Source: Lachnospiraceae bacterium (GTDB lineage Bacteria; Bacillota; Clostridia; Lachnospirales; Lachnospiraceae). Taken from it: a stretch of 34,595 nt of DNA. Below the pieces are notes generated by a model. It did not search any database, was not told the origin of the DNA, and saw only the letters and a list, made by a program, of their open reading frames with translations. The stretch covers positions 1 through 34,595 of the forward strand of contig CAADTT010000034.1 of assembly GCA_900752065.1 (NCBI GenBank), read 5' to 3'. Positions within the stretch are counted from its first letter, which is position 1. Each line of letters begins with the position of its first letter. Made by a program: the position numbers and the translations under genes. Below, one piece after another: positions 15,128-24,672 of this stretch.

Positions 15128-17594
15128 AATCCACCTCGTTTCTGTTATTTGCCCCTGTATGATGCATGGCAGTCTGTGTGACCAGGAATGGATGCTCTAC
15201 ATACTCCTCTTTTGCTGAGGTATATGCCGCTCCGCCCAGAGAGTCCAGATACTGCCATCCGTTTTTGGATTTTGAGATGTACACATAGAACGGTGCAAGC
15301 ACATACTCATCCCGTTCATAGCAACCAAGATACTTTCTTGCAAGTACCGCCACAACACCCAACTCTGCCGCTTTCTGTGTTGTCAGGGAAACTGCCAGTT
15401 TCATTACTTCCTCTTTTTCAATATCATTGAGTCTGGAAGTATAAACACTCTCCAGGAATAACACAGCCTTCTCACCTGCGGCAGACTTTCCGGTAGCCGT
15501 GTTCTCCTGCGACAAATCAGCAAAAGAAAAATCGATGGCAGGTGGTTTTTGAAATGCACCTTTTGTCAGACGGAGGCAGGCGCGAGCCACCACTGTTTCA
15601 TCCTTTTTCACAAGAATAATCTTCTTGTTAGAGTCAAAGGCGGCTAACAGGCACTCTCTCTGGCTTCCAGTACGGTAAGACAGGCAGGTACCATGAGGAA
15701 GCTCCCCAAGCCGCAGAGTGTGGTAAAAATCATCCACCTCTTCTGCCAGAAATGCACCTCGGGCCAAAGAAAGATTTTTCTTCCAGAGGCTCTCCTGCAT
15801 CTCGCTGACAGGGTAGCGGATCTCACGCTGCAGGTCACCGGCAAAATATTTGAGTTTATAGAACTGGCCCATCAATTCAGCCCGTACGATCCGTCGCAGC
15901 GCTTCAACAGCCAACTCCTGCCCGTCCAGTTCCCCATAGAGAGCGCGTACCATAGCCGCGTCACCCCGCAGTAAAAACTCCGTGACAGTCTCCCTGTTCT
16001 GCTCCACAAAATCATCCGAGAAGACCAGCTTGTCTTTTAGTTCCAGCCAGTCTGCATCTGTTGTCAGAATATCTTTGCGTACCTGCTTCCAATCCGTCCT
16101 TTCCAAAAGAGCCGTCATATTGTTGAGGGCAAATACCGCATCCGGCTCCGCAGTGAAAGCCGGTATGAATGTCTGCAGCTTCGTATAGTGTTGTAACAGT
16201 TCCATGGCAGTCCTCCGGGTCAGTCCACGGATATGTCCAAATGAACTCCGGTACCATTCGCTAAATGGCCTTTCCAACAGACATTTTCCAAGCTGCTCCA
16301 GCTCTGTATCTCCTGTATACTGGCTGACCAGCTCCCGCTTTATCAGCTGCCGAAGTGTCAGCAAACGCTGATCCACAGGAAGAGGTGTCAGCATGGTGTA
16401 TAGCCGAACGTAAACCTCTTTCTGATGCCAGAGCTGATACATTTCCTCGAAGGTGTACTGCTGCCCTTCTTCCAGAAGCGTAAAAAAGCTGTCATTGCGG
16501 TTCACAGAATCGCTGGCTTTCAAATTCTTCAGCGTCAGAGAATTGATGTTGCAATGCTCACAAAAGCCTGGCTCAAACAAAAGTGAGTATCTCCCCAAGG
16601 ACAGGAACACTTCACTGTTCTGATCCACCAAATCCAGAAAATGCTTTTTTCTATGCTCCACTGCATAAATGAGAATTGAAAACTGGAATTGTCGGATTGC
16701 ATTAAAATCCAAATGGAGCCTGCCGGCATACAGAGCATTCAAATAACTCAGTTGGTTGCATAAAATTTCTTTCCTTCGTTCCTTGCTTAAAGGATGTGGC
16801 TGGGAGATAAACCAGTTGAGGTCGTATTGTCCGGCATGGTTGTCCAGCCAGAGGTCAAAAAAAGCAGACAAATCCTCTGCGTCATATTCAAATACAGCCA
16901 ACAGCCGGCGGAATTTTCCCACATCGGTCATTTTCATCCACCGGAGATCTTTCAGGCGCTCTACTGACAGAAACAGCCGCACGCCATACCGATAAAGCAA
17001 GATGCAGACTCTCTGGAGCGGACAATTCTGTTCCAACAGTTCCAGAGCTTTCCGTTCATTTTGATGCCAGCAAAAAAGATACGAACCAAGAAACGGCTGC
17101 CGCATCATATCCCGCTGGTGCTCCGTCAGCATGGAAAGTCCCTTCCACTCCGCAATGGGAAAAGTCTGCAGGTTATCCAATATGACCTGCTCCTCTTCTT
17201 CATACATCACAAAGGGAAAATAGTATTTCAGGTATTCAAACCGCAGGGAAGGCAACAGTTCCAATTTCATGACTGCCAGCACCTGCTCTTGGGGATACGC
17301 TGTCAGTCTCTCTCCATACCCGTCTGCCGACTCTAAGGCTGAAGCAATTTCTTCATCGCCAATCTCCTGCCTGCACAACGTACCATAGAGCGCTGCAAAG
17401 TCCGGCACCCGAACCAGTTCTTCCTGTATCCGCTTTGTCTTTCGGATGTGCAGCCGTTCCTGTAATTGAAGTGTCTCCACCTGTCCACATGCCTGCGCTA
17501 TGGCATCCTCTGAAAAGCTGCCTGTAAGCGTCGGAAGCAATCCGTCATCTTTCATTCTGGTCAATAGGGTCAGATGTTTTAATATATTTCTCAT
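15120..17594 (-). CDS. Large hypothetical protein with a C-terminal GTCLS...GS domain
   Basis: 824 residues, soluble, mostly predicted alpha-helical for the first 620 residues with many Leu/Arg/Glu-rich helices, reminiscent of helical-repeat proteins. One cysteine pair, EHCNINSLTLKN, occurs near the middle. From residue 635 a more compact domain begins, GTCLSYRTGS, followed by NKKIILVKK and VVARACLRLTKG. That pattern of a Cys/Gly/Ser turn, two strands and a basic strand is loosely like the core of PcfJ (HHCVGS, SFVMFLRK, YYTLEV), but I cannot show homology. It overlaps the upstream 705-residue gene by 4 bp (ATGA) and the downstream gene by 8 bp. Function unknown. Confidence 0.85.
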   Translation of the reverse strand: MRNILKHLTLLTRMKDDGLLPTLTGSFSEDAIAQACGQVETLQLQERLHIRKTKRIQEELVRVPDFAALYGTLCRQEIGDEEIASALESADGYGERLTAYPQEQVLAVMKLELLPSLRFEYLKYYFPFVMYEEEEQVILDNLQTFPIAEWKGLSMLTEHQRDMMRQPFLGSYLFCWHQNERKALELLEQNCPLQRVCILLYRYGVRLFLSVERLKDLRWMKMTDVGKFRRLLAVFEYDAEDLSAFFDLWLDNHAGQYDLNWFISQPHPLSKERRKEILCNQLSYLNALYAGRLHLDFNAIRQFQFSILIYAVEHRKKHFLDLVDQNSEVFLSLGRYSLLFEPGFCEHCNINSLTLKNLKASDSVNRNDSFFTLLEEGQQYTFEEMYQLWHQKEVYVRLYTMLTPLPVDQRLLTLRQLIKRELVSQYTGDTELEQLGKCLLERPFSEWYRSSFGHIRGLTRRTAMELLQHYTKLQTFIPAFTAEPDAVFALNNMTALLERTDWKQVRKDILTTDADWLELKDKLVFSDDFVEQNRETVTEFLLRGDAAMVRALYGELDGQELAVEALRRIVRAELMGQFYKLKYFAGDLQREIRYPVSEMQESLWKKNLSLARGAFLAEEVDDFYHTLRLGELPHGTCLSYRTGSQRECLLAAFDSNKKIILVKKDETVVARACLRLTKGAFQKPPAIDFSFADLSQENTATGKSAAGEKAVLFLESVYTSRLNDIEKEEVMKLAVSLTTQKAAELGVVAVLARKYLGCYERDEYVLAPFYVYISKSKNGWQYLDSLGGAAYTSAKEEYVEHPFLVTQTAMHHTGANNRNEVDYE

Positions 17595-19708
17595 GCTGCT
17601 TCACCTCCGATCATTGTCAGTACCATATTCAAAATCTCATGCCTTGGCCGGGGTTCAGACTCTACCAGTTCACCACACAGCTCAAAAAAGGCGTGTGCAT
17701 CTTTGGCATCCATTGTCTGCACACAACCGGCGGGCCATTCCACCAGCTTGTCAAACGCCATATTCAGCACCTCGTTCTTCTCGTCCTGATGATAATATCC
17801 CCCAATGAATTTAACCAGAGATTCGGCGCTGCCGTTATAAAGTTGCTGCAGCTTTTCCCGTTTCTGTATGGTCCGTTTTTTCTGCTCCAGTCGTTTTTCC
17901 TGCTTCTTTCTCTCAGCTTCGGCTCTGCGCTCATCCTCCAACTCTTCCTTGGAATAGAATGTTTCCTTCAGCCGGTTGATTTCATAGCCGTTATACTCGC
18001 TGTGGAGCAAAAACTGCCGCAACACCGCTGCCAGCGCTTTTTTATCATAAAGGCGTTGGATCTCCGGTGCTTTTAAGGCACTTAAAACGAAGTCCTCATA
18101 TTTTTCCGGCTCAGTCTGGAAAACTGAACGCTCCACCCAGTCATAGAGCTGTCGATGCTGCTCTGCAGATAGGAATGGACGGCTGATGTATGTTTTATAT
18201 TCCCTTCTGCTGTAATACCCCTCACTCCTGACAAAGCATTCGTGAAAGTAAAACCGCTCGCCAAAAATCGTTTGAAGTTGGGAAAAAGTGTACTCAGCCA
18301 GTAGCCTCTCTACAAACCGGAAACACCTCCAACTTGAAATTCTCAGGGCATACTCCCGCAGCAGTTTCAGCTGTGGCGCGTGTTCGCCATTATCCTTATG
18401 CTGCTCAAAAAACTCCCATAAATCAATTTCCTTCTTTTCCACCAGAAAGGCAAACGCCCGTCTGCTGTTCGTATGCCTGCTCCCGAAATATTCTCCATAG
18501 TCAGCTCCGGTCAGTTCCTGATATCTGGAAAGCCACTGTTGCAAAGGGATCGTCTGCCTGGAATGCAGCATCTGCAGGGTAAACAACTCCATATAGTTAT
18601 CCCGCTCCAACTCCTTCGCCAGATCATCGTACTGAGGATCAAACACATCAAATCGGTACGGAAAATCCTTCTGTATCGTTTGATTCATCCATAACAGTGT
18701 TTTCGGTGCTGTGGGGTTCAAACCATATTGAACCGCTTCCCAGAGCCCCTGAAATCCTTCGTACTTGACCGTAAAGCTGTTATAGAACCGAAACAGCCAG
18801 CCAAGATACTCGTAAAATTCTTCCGAAAGATCCTTTGGAGCATTCAGAAGCATCCGCCCACACGCTGTTGCGATTTTCTCGGCAGTGATGCCCTTGGAAC
18901 TCAACCGGTCCGGCAGCCTGTCCGCCCATACAGCGAGAGAGTTTGCCAAAATGATTTCATCGCAGCGATACCCTGCTTTAGTCAAAACCGAAAATTCGCG
19001 GCTGTCGGGCTTCATATTCATATACGGCAGTTTCATCAGCGTGCGCAGCACCAGGTCGGCTTTCCCGCGGTATTTCTTTGCCTGCTCTGCATAGAACCGG
19101 ATGAACCATTCCAGCACACCAAAATCATATACCAGTGAAAGTGTCCGATTTTGTGTGAATAGATGACTGAGTTGGGTATGCATCACCTCATAGCCGCGTT
19201 CCCTATCATCAAATAACGACAGTATAAACAGGGCTTCTTCCGTTCTCGTACACTCCCTTTCTGCCAGTTTCTCCAACAGGGCATGGCGCTGTGCCGCATC
19301 TGTTTCCAAAAGATACAGAGCGCCCTGCAGGTACACATCTTCTCCGGCAGACCGCCGCAATTTCTGGAGGAATGCTCCCCGCTGATTGCCCACAAACATA
19401 TTGTCAGACTGGATCGCACAGGTATTTCCCAGCGCCAGGGCCAGAGCGCGGAGAACTCGGACATCATTGCCCAGTTTTTCCTCAAACCGCTCCAACACCT
19501 CGCCAGGATAACGCAGATGATATGGTTCAAAATAGCCGGACACATCCGTTTCCACCTGCCATATCTGCATCGCCCTTGTTTGTCGGTAAGTCCTTCTCGC
19601 CGTATCGTCCTGAGAAGTCTGTACTACCAATTCGGCAAAGGAATGGTAAAGCTCCAAATCAATAGCCCTCTGATATACCCGGTAAACCGGTATCCTGTCG
19701 ATATGCAT
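17591..19708 (-). CDS. Large hypothetical helical protein, first gene of an unknown operon
   Basis: 705 residues from the ATG at 19708, chosen because AGGAGGG stands just before it; the frame stays open 90 bases further but that part crosses a hairpin and has no ribosome site. The protein looks all-helical and soluble, rich in Leu, Glu, Arg and aromatic residues. A highly charged coiled coil (about 588-622, including AEAERKKQEKRLEQKKR) is followed by a small C-terminal helical domain. I do not recognise it. It leads a three-gene overlapping operon with the 824- and 209-residue proteins, which suggests a fixed complex. No independent promoter is obvious between the upstream hairpin and the start. 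Confidence 0.85.
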   Translation of the reverse strand: MHIDRIPVYRVYQRAIDLELYHSFAELVVQTSQDDTARRTYRQTRAMQIWQVETDVSGYFEPYHLRYPGEVLERFEEKLGNDVRVLRALALALGNTCAIQSDNMFVGNQRGAFLQKLRRSAGEDVYLQGALYLLETDAAQRHALLEKLAERECTRTEEALFILSLFDDRERGYEVMHTQLSHLFTQNRTLSLVYDFGVLEWFIRFYAEQAKKYRGKADLVLRTLMKLPYMNMKPDSREFSVLTKAGYRCDEIILANSLAVWADRLPDRLSSKGITAEKIATACGRMLLNAPKDLSEEFYEYLGWLFRFYNSFTVKYEGFQGLWEAVQYGLNPTAPKTLLWMNQTIQKDFPYRFDVFDPQYDDLAKELERDNYMELFTLQMLHSRQTIPLQQWLSRYQELTGADYGEYFGSRHTNSRRAFAFLVEKKEIDLWEFFEQHKDNGEHAPQLKLLREYALRISSWRCFRFVERLLAEYTFSQLQTIFGERFYFHECFVRSEGYYSRREYKTYISRPFLSAEQHRQLYDWVERSVFQTEPEKYEDFVLSALKAPEIQRLYDKKALAAVLRQFLLHSEYNGYEINRLKETFYSKEELEDERRAEAERKKQEKRLEQKKRTIQKREKLQQLYNGSAESLVKFIGGYYHQDEKNEVLNMAFDKLVEWPAGCVQTMDAKDAHAFFELCGELVESEPRPRHEILNMVLTMIGGEAA

Positions 19709-19744
19709 TAAAATCCCTCCTACTTGAAATCTTCCATAAAAGAT

Positions 19745-19779
19745 ATGGGGAGAGAGCCCTGTTTCGGCTCTCTCCCCAT
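19745..19779 (-). terminator. Hairpin between ligA and the unknown operon
   Basis: ATGGGGAGAGAGCC (19745-19758) and GGCTCTCTCCCCAT (19766-19779) form a perfect 14-bp stem with a 7-base loop. On the minus strand ATCTTTTATGG follows. It ends the ligase-containing operon fully or partly. No clear promoter lies between it and the next gene, so some read-through is likely. Confidence 0.65.
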
Positions 19780-19818
19780 TGATTAACTGACAGCACACCG
19801 ATGGTATGCTATATTATC

Positions 19819-21843
19819 TTACTCAGCACCAGCCATACTGAAAAACTCCGCAGGCGACAGCACTGTAACGCCCAAATCCCTGGCCTTGGATAACTTGCTG
19901 CCGGCATTTTCGCCGCAGACCAGATAATCCGTCTTCTTGGACACCGAGCTGCCGGCATGGGCGCCCAGTGATTCGATCAGGTCATTGATTCCGTCCCGGG
20001 TGTAGGGTTCCACCTTGCCGGTAACTACGATAGTCTTTCCTACAAAGGGATTATCCTGCACCCTGTCTTCGCTGTGTTCTGCCACAGCAGGCTTTTGAAT
20101 ATTCATCATAGTCTGTAACTCCTCCCAAATACAGAAATTATCTTCTACACAGAACCAGTCGTGGATATTGTTATGCAATGTCTCCCCGAAATCCGGAAGC
20201 TGCCGAAAATCATAGCCTCCATAGACCGCATCGCGAAACTCATCCAAATCATAGTGGAACACACGACCCAATACCTTGCTGGCAGTGTTGCCGATCATAG
20301 GGATGTCCATAGAAATCAGATACCGTTCAAAGGTGGTATTCCGGCTCTGCTGGATAGCGTCCCAAAGGCGCTGCCAGGACTTTTCACCAAACCCATCCAT
20401 GCGGACGATTTCAGCCCGGTAGCGGTCCAGACGGTAAATGTCCAGATAACTATGGATAAATCCCTGACCAATGAATTTTTCCAGTGTAGCCTCCGACAGC
20501 CCTTCAATGTCCATCGCCTTCTGGCTGACAAAATGAACGAACTTCTTCAGCCGGCGTGTTTCACAGTCAGGATTATCGCAGTACAGCGTCTTGATGATGC
20601 GATCCTCGCTCTTTTCGCCCTTTCCGCTTGATTCATGGATGCGGGTAGGCTGTCCGCAGCAGGGGCAAACATGGGGAATCGTATCCGCCATAGAGAAACC
20701 GCCTCTGTCCAAATTTTCCTCCACATGAGGGATGATCATATTTCGCTTGCTTACCAGAATCCGGTTTCCAGCCATCAGTTCCAGATCCTCAATAAAGGAC
20801 AAGTTGTGCAGACTGGCCCGGCTGACCTCGCAGCCATCGATTTCCACCGGTGTAAACACAGCTACCGGAGCAATCTCTCCAGTTCTGCCCGGTGTCCATT
20901 CAATGTACTGCAGCAGGCTCTCATGCAGGTCATCTTCAAATTTATAGGCCAGACCGTCCTTATAGTGATGTCCGGTGTGGCCGCAGCTCTGGGCATAGGC
21001 GATGTCGTTAAACGAAACCACGATACCGTCAATGGGGATATCTTTGTCAGTGGCATATTGCCTCAGCTGATAAATACCGGCTTCCACATTTTCCAATGTC
21101 AGTTTCTGCTTTGTGACCAGATACTTGCAGGGCTGGAACCCCAGCGCACGCAATTCCCGCAGCTTATCTGATTTCCGGGTCAGGTGCGGAAAGCCCTCCA
21201 GCACACCAAACGGCATGAAAACCAGCCGACGCTCCTGGCATGTCTTGGCATCCATCAGACGGATGGAACCAGCAGCCAGATTGCGGCCGTTTTTATAGGG
21301 CTTACCGCTGCTGTCCTGCAGGCTGGTCTTCAGTTCCTCAAAATCACTGGGTCTGATAAAGCCCTCACCCGTCACAACCAGTCTCTCTTTGTAGGTAATG
21401 TGGGAAGGAATACCGCTGATGGCTCGGGTGTTATGGGTAATGATCTCCCCTTCGTCACCATCGCCACGGGTAGCCGCCTCCAGAAGTTCTCCATTCTCAT
21501 AGGTCAGCTTTACAGTCAGGCCATCCAGTTTGAGCATCAGCATCACCTGCTGCTCACCCATGAAATTCAGAAGAACCATACTGCTCTTAGTCTTATCCAA
21601 AGACAACAGCGGGATCTCATGTCTGGTTTTCTCCAGTCTGCTTACCGCAGGATAGCCTACTGTCTGGGTTGGCGAATTTGCCATTTGGATTCCCGTTTCC
21701 TGTTCCAGCTCTTTCAACTCGTCAAAGAGTCTGTCATAGACCTCATCTGACACACTGGGCGCATTGCGGTTATAATACTCATCCCGATAACGGTTGAGCC
21801 GGTCATTCAATTCTCTCTGCTTTTCAAAAATATTCCGTTCCAT
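19819..21843 (-). CDS. ligA: NAD-dependent DNA ligase, mobile-element type
   Basis: 674 residues, the usual LigA length. Order: Ia domain with SDEVYDRLFDELKELEQ (about 32-48) and SPTQTVG; adenylation domain with catalytic Lys105 in KLDGL; then RGDGDEG, NGRNLAAGSIRLMD (about 185-198), IPIDGIVV and YKFEDD; OB fold with WTPGRTGEIAPVAVF; four-cysteine zinc finger (Cys393, 396, 422, 427); helix-hairpin-helix region; BRCT domain (about 597-674). It seals nicks using NAD+. Several motifs depart from chromosomal LigA (TGEGF where REV/GEV is usual, NGRN instead of NPRN), so this looks like an accessory ligase carried by the element. AAAGGAGG precedes the start, which shares a base with the stop of the preceding gene. 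Confidence 0.93.
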   Translation of the reverse strand: MERNIFEKQRELNDRLNRYRDEYYNRNAPSVSDEVYDRLFDELKELEQETGIQMANSPTQTVGYPAVSRLEKTRHEIPLLSLDKTKSSMVLLNFMGEQQVMLMLKLDGLTVKLTYENGELLEAATRGDGDEGEIITHNTRAISGIPSHITYKERLVVTGEGFIRPSDFEELKTSLQDSSGKPYKNGRNLAAGSIRLMDAKTCQERRLVFMPFGVLEGFPHLTRKSDKLRELRALGFQPCKYLVTKQKLTLENVEAGIYQLRQYATDKDIPIDGIVVSFNDIAYAQSCGHTGHHYKDGLAYKFEDDLHESLLQYIEWTPGRTGEIAPVAVFTPVEIDGCEVSRASLHNLSFIEDLELMAGNRILVSKRNMIIPHVEENLDRGGFSMADTIPHVCPCCGQPTRIHESSGKGEKSEDRIIKTLYCDNPDCETRRLKKFVHFVSQKAMDIEGLSEATLEKFIGQGFIHSYLDIYRLDRYRAEIVRMDGFGEKSWQRLWDAIQQSRNTTFERYLISMDIPMIGNTASKVLGRVFHYDLDEFRDAVYGGYDFRQLPDFGETLHNNIHDWFCVEDNFCIWEELQTMMNIQKPAVAEHSEDRVQDNPFVGKTIVVTGKVEPYTRDGINDLIESLGAHAGSSVSKKTDYLVCGENAGSKLSKARDLGVTVLSPAEFFSMAGAE

Positions 21844-22166
21844 TATGCTGCCTCCTTTTCAAGTACCCGGAAGGACATAACCAGTTCTTCTTCCGTATGC
21901 TTCTGTTCACTGTCGAAAACACTGCAAACACCGTCTGTAAACTGCCAGTGGGCGGCTCTGCCCCACCAAAGGATTGGGCCGCGGCCGCCGTTCCCTCTGT
22001 TGGCAGACGCATCTGGCTGATTCGCTACGGTACTATAAAAGCCCTGCGTGTTTACCAGCGTAATGTTCCGTATCTGTCCAATACATTCCGGCCGGCAGTG
22101 ATCCAATATCTCCAACTGCGTCCCTTCCCGAAGTGTCCTGCGCAGCTGATTCAGGTTTTTGATCAT
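21843..22166 (-). CDS. Small hypothetical protein (107 aa) upstream of ligA
   Basis: 107 residues from the ATG at 22166, which has AAAGGAG upstream and overlaps the stop of the preceding gene (ATGA). A longer frame to 22199 lacks a ribosome site. The sequence begins MIKNLNQLRRTLREG and looks like a small mixed alpha/beta protein with a beta-rich middle (IGQIRNITLVNTQGFYSTV) and a Gly-rich loop. I do not recognise the family. Its stop overlaps the ligase ATG, so it is coupled to ligA. Confidence 0.75.
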   Translation of the reverse strand: MIKNLNQLRRTLREGTQLEILDHCRPECIGQIRNITLVNTQGFYSTVANQPDASANRGNGGRGPILWWGRAAHWQFTDGVCSVFDSEQKHTEEELVMSFRVLEKEAA

Positions 22167-22420
22167 GCGCTTTTCTCCTTTCCCCGCCCCACAGGGCAAT
22201 CCTGCTGTGCGGTATGCAGCCCATTTCTGCCGGCTGCATACCTGCCAAAATTCAATTCATGGACAATACGCTGAATGGCGTCATCATCGTCCCACGCTGC
22301 GTGAAGCGTATTCCGCTCTGGTCCGGCTCCCACATGGACACATACCTTTTCACTGCCAACCTGCAGCAGCACATCCTGTCGCCTGGCGCAAACCACTGCC
22401 AGATTTCCAATTTGTTTCAT
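22163..22420 (-). CDS. Small hypothetical protein (85 aa)
   Basis: 85 residues starting MKQIGNLAVVCARRQDVLLQ with GAAGGAGC upstream. The first 30 residues look like two beta strands, followed by an acidic DDDDAIQRIVHELNFGRY helix. No known family comes to mind. The stop overlaps the start of the 107-residue gene by 4 bp. It lies after the PcfJ-like gene with a hairpin between them. Confidence 0.72.
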   Translation of the reverse strand: MKQIGNLAVVCARRQDVLLQVGSEKVCVHVGAGPERNTLHAAWDDDDAIQRIVHELNFGRYAAGRNGLHTAQQDCPVGRGKEKSA

Positions 22421-22447
22421 GCTCTGCTCCTTCCTTGTTCATCAATA

Positions 22448-22472
22448 GCCGGACACCCAAAGGATGCCCGGC
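22448..22472 (-). terminator. Intercistronic hairpin after pcfJ
   Basis: GCCGGACACC (22448-22457) and the region GGATGCCCGGC (22462-22472) can form a stem of about ten pairs, with G-U pairing allowed on the minus-strand RNA. The following TATTGATG is a weak tract, so this may be a processing or stability hairpin rather than a full terminator. Confidence 0.45.
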
Positions 22473-22484
22473 CATTCTCATTTG

Positions 22485-24671
22485 TCACGCTGCAGCAGCC
22501 AGCGCCGGAGACTGGATGCTATCCGTGTTCTCCATCAGATCTGCCATCAGCACATCCACCAAAAGTTTTCCTGCCAAATGGCCGGTATGGATGATGACCC
22601 GATCCTTCTTCAACTGGATAAACTCCTTCTCACGAAGGACACGGCTCTCTGCAGCCAGCGCCTTGTCGCTTTCTGTCAGCCTGGCGGTAACCACCCGCTG
22701 CCACTTCTGCAGGAACTCTGTTGCCTGCTCAATGTCCTTCTTCTGCCGGTCATATTCCGTCCGTTTCTGCCGCACTGTTCCATCCGGCTCCACTTCCAGC
22801 GTGTAATAGGCATGGAAAGGATCATCCGTTTTACGCAGAAACATCACAAAGCTTTCTCGCCGCTCAATCCGATCCCAGTAGCGGTCGCTGCTTCCTACAC
22901 AGTGATGGAGCGCACGCCCCTCGGTAATAATATCCAGAATACCGCTTGGCACCACTACCATATAATCCGCATCGGCGTACTCATATTTCGTTTTGATTTC
23001 CTGACAGATGGCATTAACATGGGGGAATTTCTCCTCCATCTCCTCGGCCTGCAGTTCAATATCCTTCTCCTGGCATTTGAGCACCAGATCATCATGGCGC
23101 CGCCGCAGCTTTCTGGTGCGATATACGATCTCATCATAAACATCCATGTGCAGTTTCTTTGCCATGGAAAGATAATCCTCCCATGTACGCAGTACCTCAT
23201 GGCTGTTTCGCCGGAAAGATGGCATCTGACGCCGCACATAGTTATAGACCTGCACCATGCTCATGCGGTCGGCAATGAACTGGACATCCCTGGGCTTAAT
23301 ATCCTGCTGATACATCCACAAAAGGACATTATCCGGGATTTCCCTGCCGGTGCCCTTTTCATATTGCAGCCACCGCAGCAGATCACAGCCTCCATTATGG
23401 AGCCGAAGGCGCTGAAACCTTCTGCTGTCAAGTCCCAAGGCTTTGATCAGGCTCCCTGTACTACGGTTTTTGATAAGTTCACTGACCGTTCCGCAGGAAC
23501 TGAAACATTCTCTGGTAAGCTTCGGCAGGCTCGCCTTGCTGATCTGTTCCATTTGCGGTATCCGTTCGAGCACAGCCAGATATTTTTCCGGATCAACGCT
23601 TTTCTGCTTCCGAATCCAGTTGACCAGCCCTGTGCATCGAAGTTCCTTCTGTTCCAGAGTTGGCAGCGTTTTGCCATAGACCCGTCCATTATGCGAACCA
23701 GACCAGTTGTAAGAACAGGGGGATCCGGAAATCCAACGCATATTGCGCTGCTTATACAACCCCCAATAGTAGGTTCTTGGCTTCCTTTCCTTGTCATAAA
23801 TCGTGCGCCGGATTTCCTGGCAATAAAGTCTGGAGTTTGGAAGGCTTTCTTTTCTGTATGTCCGGTCAGCCTGAAATTCACGAACTACAAAGCCAACTTT
23901 GCATCGCTGGATCAGGTAGGCAAAATGTTTTTCTGTCTGCATATACCCCGCTCGTCCATAGGCTTTGAATACCACCGAATGGCGGCAACAACTACAGCGG
24001 CCTTTTTGATTGTGATGTGGATGTACCTTGATCGGTACTTCCTTTTCGCAGTAGGTACAATAACCTGTTTTGGCGCCGCCCTTTTTGTAGTGGTAGTAAA
24101 TGTAATTTTGCCGGATGGCAACCTTATCCACCCATCGACTCCAGTCCTTCGGAAGTTCCGGCACCTGTTCCATATCTTTATCCCATGGATCAGTTTCCCG
24201 CCGGTGCCGCTGTTCGAGCTGTTCATCGCGCACATCCCGCTGAAACTGCAGGATGGCCTCTACCGCTTTTTTATCAATGTTCAGATATGTCTGTATAGAT
24301 GTCTCATCTTCCTCGCTGATCCAGTAGGCTTTGGTATACCAGTATTGCCGCTTCCAGTCCAGTCTGTCCAACTTGGATTCGCACCATTTCTGTATCAGGC
24401 TGTTATAGGTAATAAACTGCCGCTTTTCTTTATCCAGATACACTTCATAGGCCGGATTACTCCCATCCAAGCGAAGATGCTCTGGGAAAAAGAAAGCCAC
24501 CTTCAATATTCCATCCTGTTTGATACATCTCAGATAGGTATAATACTCACAGACTTCCCGAACATATCCGTAGTCAGTTTTTTCCTTTCTTGGCAGGTCT
24601 GAAGTCGCGATTTTCTTCATTTCATCCGTCGCTGTCAGATTGGGAAGTGCCATCAGGGCTCTTTTTTTCAT
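22485..24671 (-). CDS. pcfJ: PcfJ-like protein
   Basis: 728 residues. The C-terminal signature of the PcfJ family is clear: ALHHCVGS (587-594), then SFVMFLRK (611-618) and a strand with YYTLEVEPDG, then arginine-rich RQKRTEYDRQ. A four-cysteine zinc-ribbon-like knuckle lies at Cys205, Cys208, Cys226 and Cys229 (YCTYC and CSCC). PcfJ was named from the conjugative plasmid pCF10 of Enterococcus; its biochemical role is not established. The ATG at 24671 begins two bases after the DUF7666-like stop, with AGGATGG as a weak ribosome site, so coupling to the preceding gene is likely. Together with the PcfK-like gene it marks this as conjugative-element DNA. Confidence 0.9.
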   Translation of the reverse strand: MKKRALMALPNLTATDEMKKIATSDLPRKEKTDYGYVREVCEYYTYLRCIKQDGILKVAFFFPEHLRLDGSNPAYEVYLDKEKRQFITYNSLIQKWCESKLDRLDWKRQYWYTKAYWISEEDETSIQTYLNIDKKAVEAILQFQRDVRDEQLEQRHRRETDPWDKDMEQVPELPKDWSRWVDKVAIRQNYIYYHYKKGGAKTGYCTYCEKEVPIKVHPHHNQKGRCSCCRHSVVFKAYGRAGYMQTEKHFAYLIQRCKVGFVVREFQADRTYRKESLPNSRLYCQEIRRTIYDKERKPRTYYWGLYKQRNMRWISGSPCSYNWSGSHNGRVYGKTLPTLEQKELRCTGLVNWIRKQKSVDPEKYLAVLERIPQMEQISKASLPKLTRECFSSCGTVSELIKNRSTGSLIKALGLDSRRFQRLRLHNGGCDLLRWLQYEKGTGREIPDNVLLWMYQQDIKPRDVQFIADRMSMVQVYNYVRRQMPSFRRNSHEVLRTWEDYLSMAKKLHMDVYDEIVYRTRKLRRRHDDLVLKCQEKDIELQAEEMEEKFPHVNAICQEIKTKYEYADADYMVVVPSGILDIITEGRALHHCVGSSDRYWDRIERRESFVMFLRKTDDPFHAYYTLEVEPDGTVRQKRTEYDRQKKDIEQATEFLQKWQRVVTARLTESDKALAAESRVLREKEFIQLKKDRVIIHTGHLAGKLLVDVLMADLMENTDSIQSPALAAAA

Positions 24672-24672
24672 C

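Noticed and set aside
22464..24602. 712-codon plus-strand open frame opposite pcfJ
   Set aside because: It is the antisense shadow of the PcfJ-like gene, with no ribosome site; the minus strand carries zinc-ribbon and PcfJ motifs.
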